Origin: CAMCYM01 sp964405405
GTDB taxonomy: Bacteria > Bacteroidota > Bacteroidia > Flavobacteriales_D > Sanyastnellaceae
Length of the DNA stretch: 23,242 nucleotides
Assembly: GCA_964405405.1 (NCBI GenBank)
Contig: CAYONT010000032.1
Coordinates: 1-23,242 of the forward strand
Direction of reading: 5' to 3'
Under the pieces are notes generated by a model. It searched no databases, had not been told where the DNA came from, and saw only the letters and a list, made by a program, of their open reading frames with translations. Below, one piece after another: positions 22,844-23,242 of the stretch; positions within the stretch are counted from its first letter, which is position 1; every line of letters begins with the position of its first letter. A program made the translations under genes and the position numbers.

Positions 22844-23242
22844 GGTCACCAACGAGGAAATCAAAGCCATCCGGGCCCTGAAAGACCGCAAATCCCGGCA
22901 TGCAGCAGGGCGCTTCGTCGTGGAAGGCGTCAAGGGGGTCATGGAGTTGTGCGCCAGTGCGTGCGATGTCGTGCGAATATACGCTGAGCCCCGTGTGGAA
23001 CCCTTTGTGGAAGCGGGTTTGCTCTCGGTTTGGACGGTGGTTTCTGCAGGCCAAATGAAGCGCATGTCAGCCCAGTCCACGCCCCCCGGTATCCTCGCCG
23101 TGGCCAGCATCCCCAGGGTTTCGCCGGATTTTTTCCGATGGGAAGGGGGGCCGTTGAACGCATGGTCTCCCCTGCCCGTCATCGTGGTCGCCGATGGAAT
23201 CCAAGACCCGGGCAACCTCGGAACCCTGATCCGAAGCGCGGA
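22842..23242 (+). CDS. SpoU/TrmH-family RNA 2'-O-methyltransferase, 5' part
   Basis: The frame runs open off the right edge, giving the first ~133 residues. It starts MVTNEEIKAIRALKDRKSR, followed by GRFVVEGVKGVMEL, the N-terminal substrate-binding domain of TrmH-type enzymes. QSTPPGILAVASIP marks the linker, and VVADGIQDPGNLGTLIRSA is conserved motif 1 of the SPOUT domain. These enzymes use SAM to methylate ribose in tRNA or rRNA; the target nucleotide cannot be given. An in-frame ATG at 22803 is possible, but homology begins at 22842. It diverges from tamL, sharing the CATG at 22841-22844. A -7-like TACCTTCG (22827-22834) lies seven bases upstream. Confidence 0.88.
   Translation, partial: MVTNEEIKAIRALKDRKSRHAAGRFVVEGVKGVMELCASACDVVRIYAEPRVEPFVEAGLLSVWTVVSAGQMKRMSAQSTPPGILAVASIPRVSPDFFRWEGGPLNAWSPLPVIVVADGIQDPGNLGTLIRSA
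22862..22892 (-). promoter_or_regulatory. Candidate tamL promoter inside the divergent RNA methyltransferase gene
   Basis: On the minus strand: TTTG (22892-22889), 19 bases, then TGGCTTTG (22869-22862), which matches TAnnTTTG at five of six fixed positions. The leader to ATG 22843 would be about 18 bases. It lies antisense within codons 7-17 of the plus-strand gene. Confidence 0.35.

Noticed and set aside
22316..22987. 223-codon plus-strand frame opposite tamL
   Set aside because: Arginine- and proline-rich composition from a GC-rich antisense strand; it conflicts with the well-supported tamL and RNA methyltransferase genes.
22844..23215. N-terminal extension of tamL by 124 codons
   Set aside because: It would place the lipoprotein signal in the middle of the protein and overlaps the RNA methyltransferase coding sequence.

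Overview
The window looks like a dense stretch of a Bacteroidota chromosome, most likely a Flavobacteriales-like lineage with fairly high GC. Five signs point there: a secreted PKD protein with a gliding-motility C-terminal domain (type IX secretion style), a GWxTD-domain protein, a short primary sigma factor without region 1.1, a lipoprotein form of TamA (TamL), and promoter sequences of the Bacteroidota type (TTTG/TTG, about 18-22 bases, TAnnTTTG). I see no rRNA, tRNA, CRISPR array, insertion sequence or prophage. The longest stretch without a gene is about 240 bases (8427-8668).

Layout. 1-360: 3' end of a FemAB/GNAT-like acyltransferase, convergent with a large CHU_C/PKD surface protein (370-2589, minus). 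2627-5196: a GWxTD protein followed by a family-2 glycosyltransferase, overlapping by one base. 5261-7246: comEC, whose end overlaps a small conserved-type minus-strand gene (7229-7483). 7560-8426: HMG-CoA lyase. 8437-8505: a cluster of short dyads. 8669-10291 (minus): a SAM methyltransferase and a histidine-rich ZIP metal transporter in one operon. 10331-11270 (plus): a SiaB-like kinase and a SiaC-like phosphoprotein, with start and stop codons overlapping; siaC runs 53 bases into the end of a large ABCG-type transporter (11218-14265, minus).

14339-20461 (minus) is a housekeeping block, read as accD, rpsO, pnp, rpoD, beta-helix lipoprotein and then the ABC transporter. It has a strong promoter before rpsO and clear intrinsic terminators after rpsO and after pnp. 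20507-22843 (minus) is tamL, divergent from a SpoU/TrmH-type RNA methyltransferase (22842 to the window end). Their proposed start codons share the palindrome CATG.

How the parts fit. The right half carries core functions: fatty-acid synthesis (AccD), translation (S15), RNA decay (PNPase), transcription (sigma), envelope assembly (TamL) and RNA modification. The left half carries cell-surface, DNA-uptake, catabolic, metal and signalling genes. The two most interesting observations are the SiaB-SiaC phospho-switch without its usual diguanylate cyclase and phosphatase, and a repeated placement of -7-like elements 3-4 bases before start codons, which predicts leaderless mRNAs. All functional names rest on motif recognition by eye; no database search was run.
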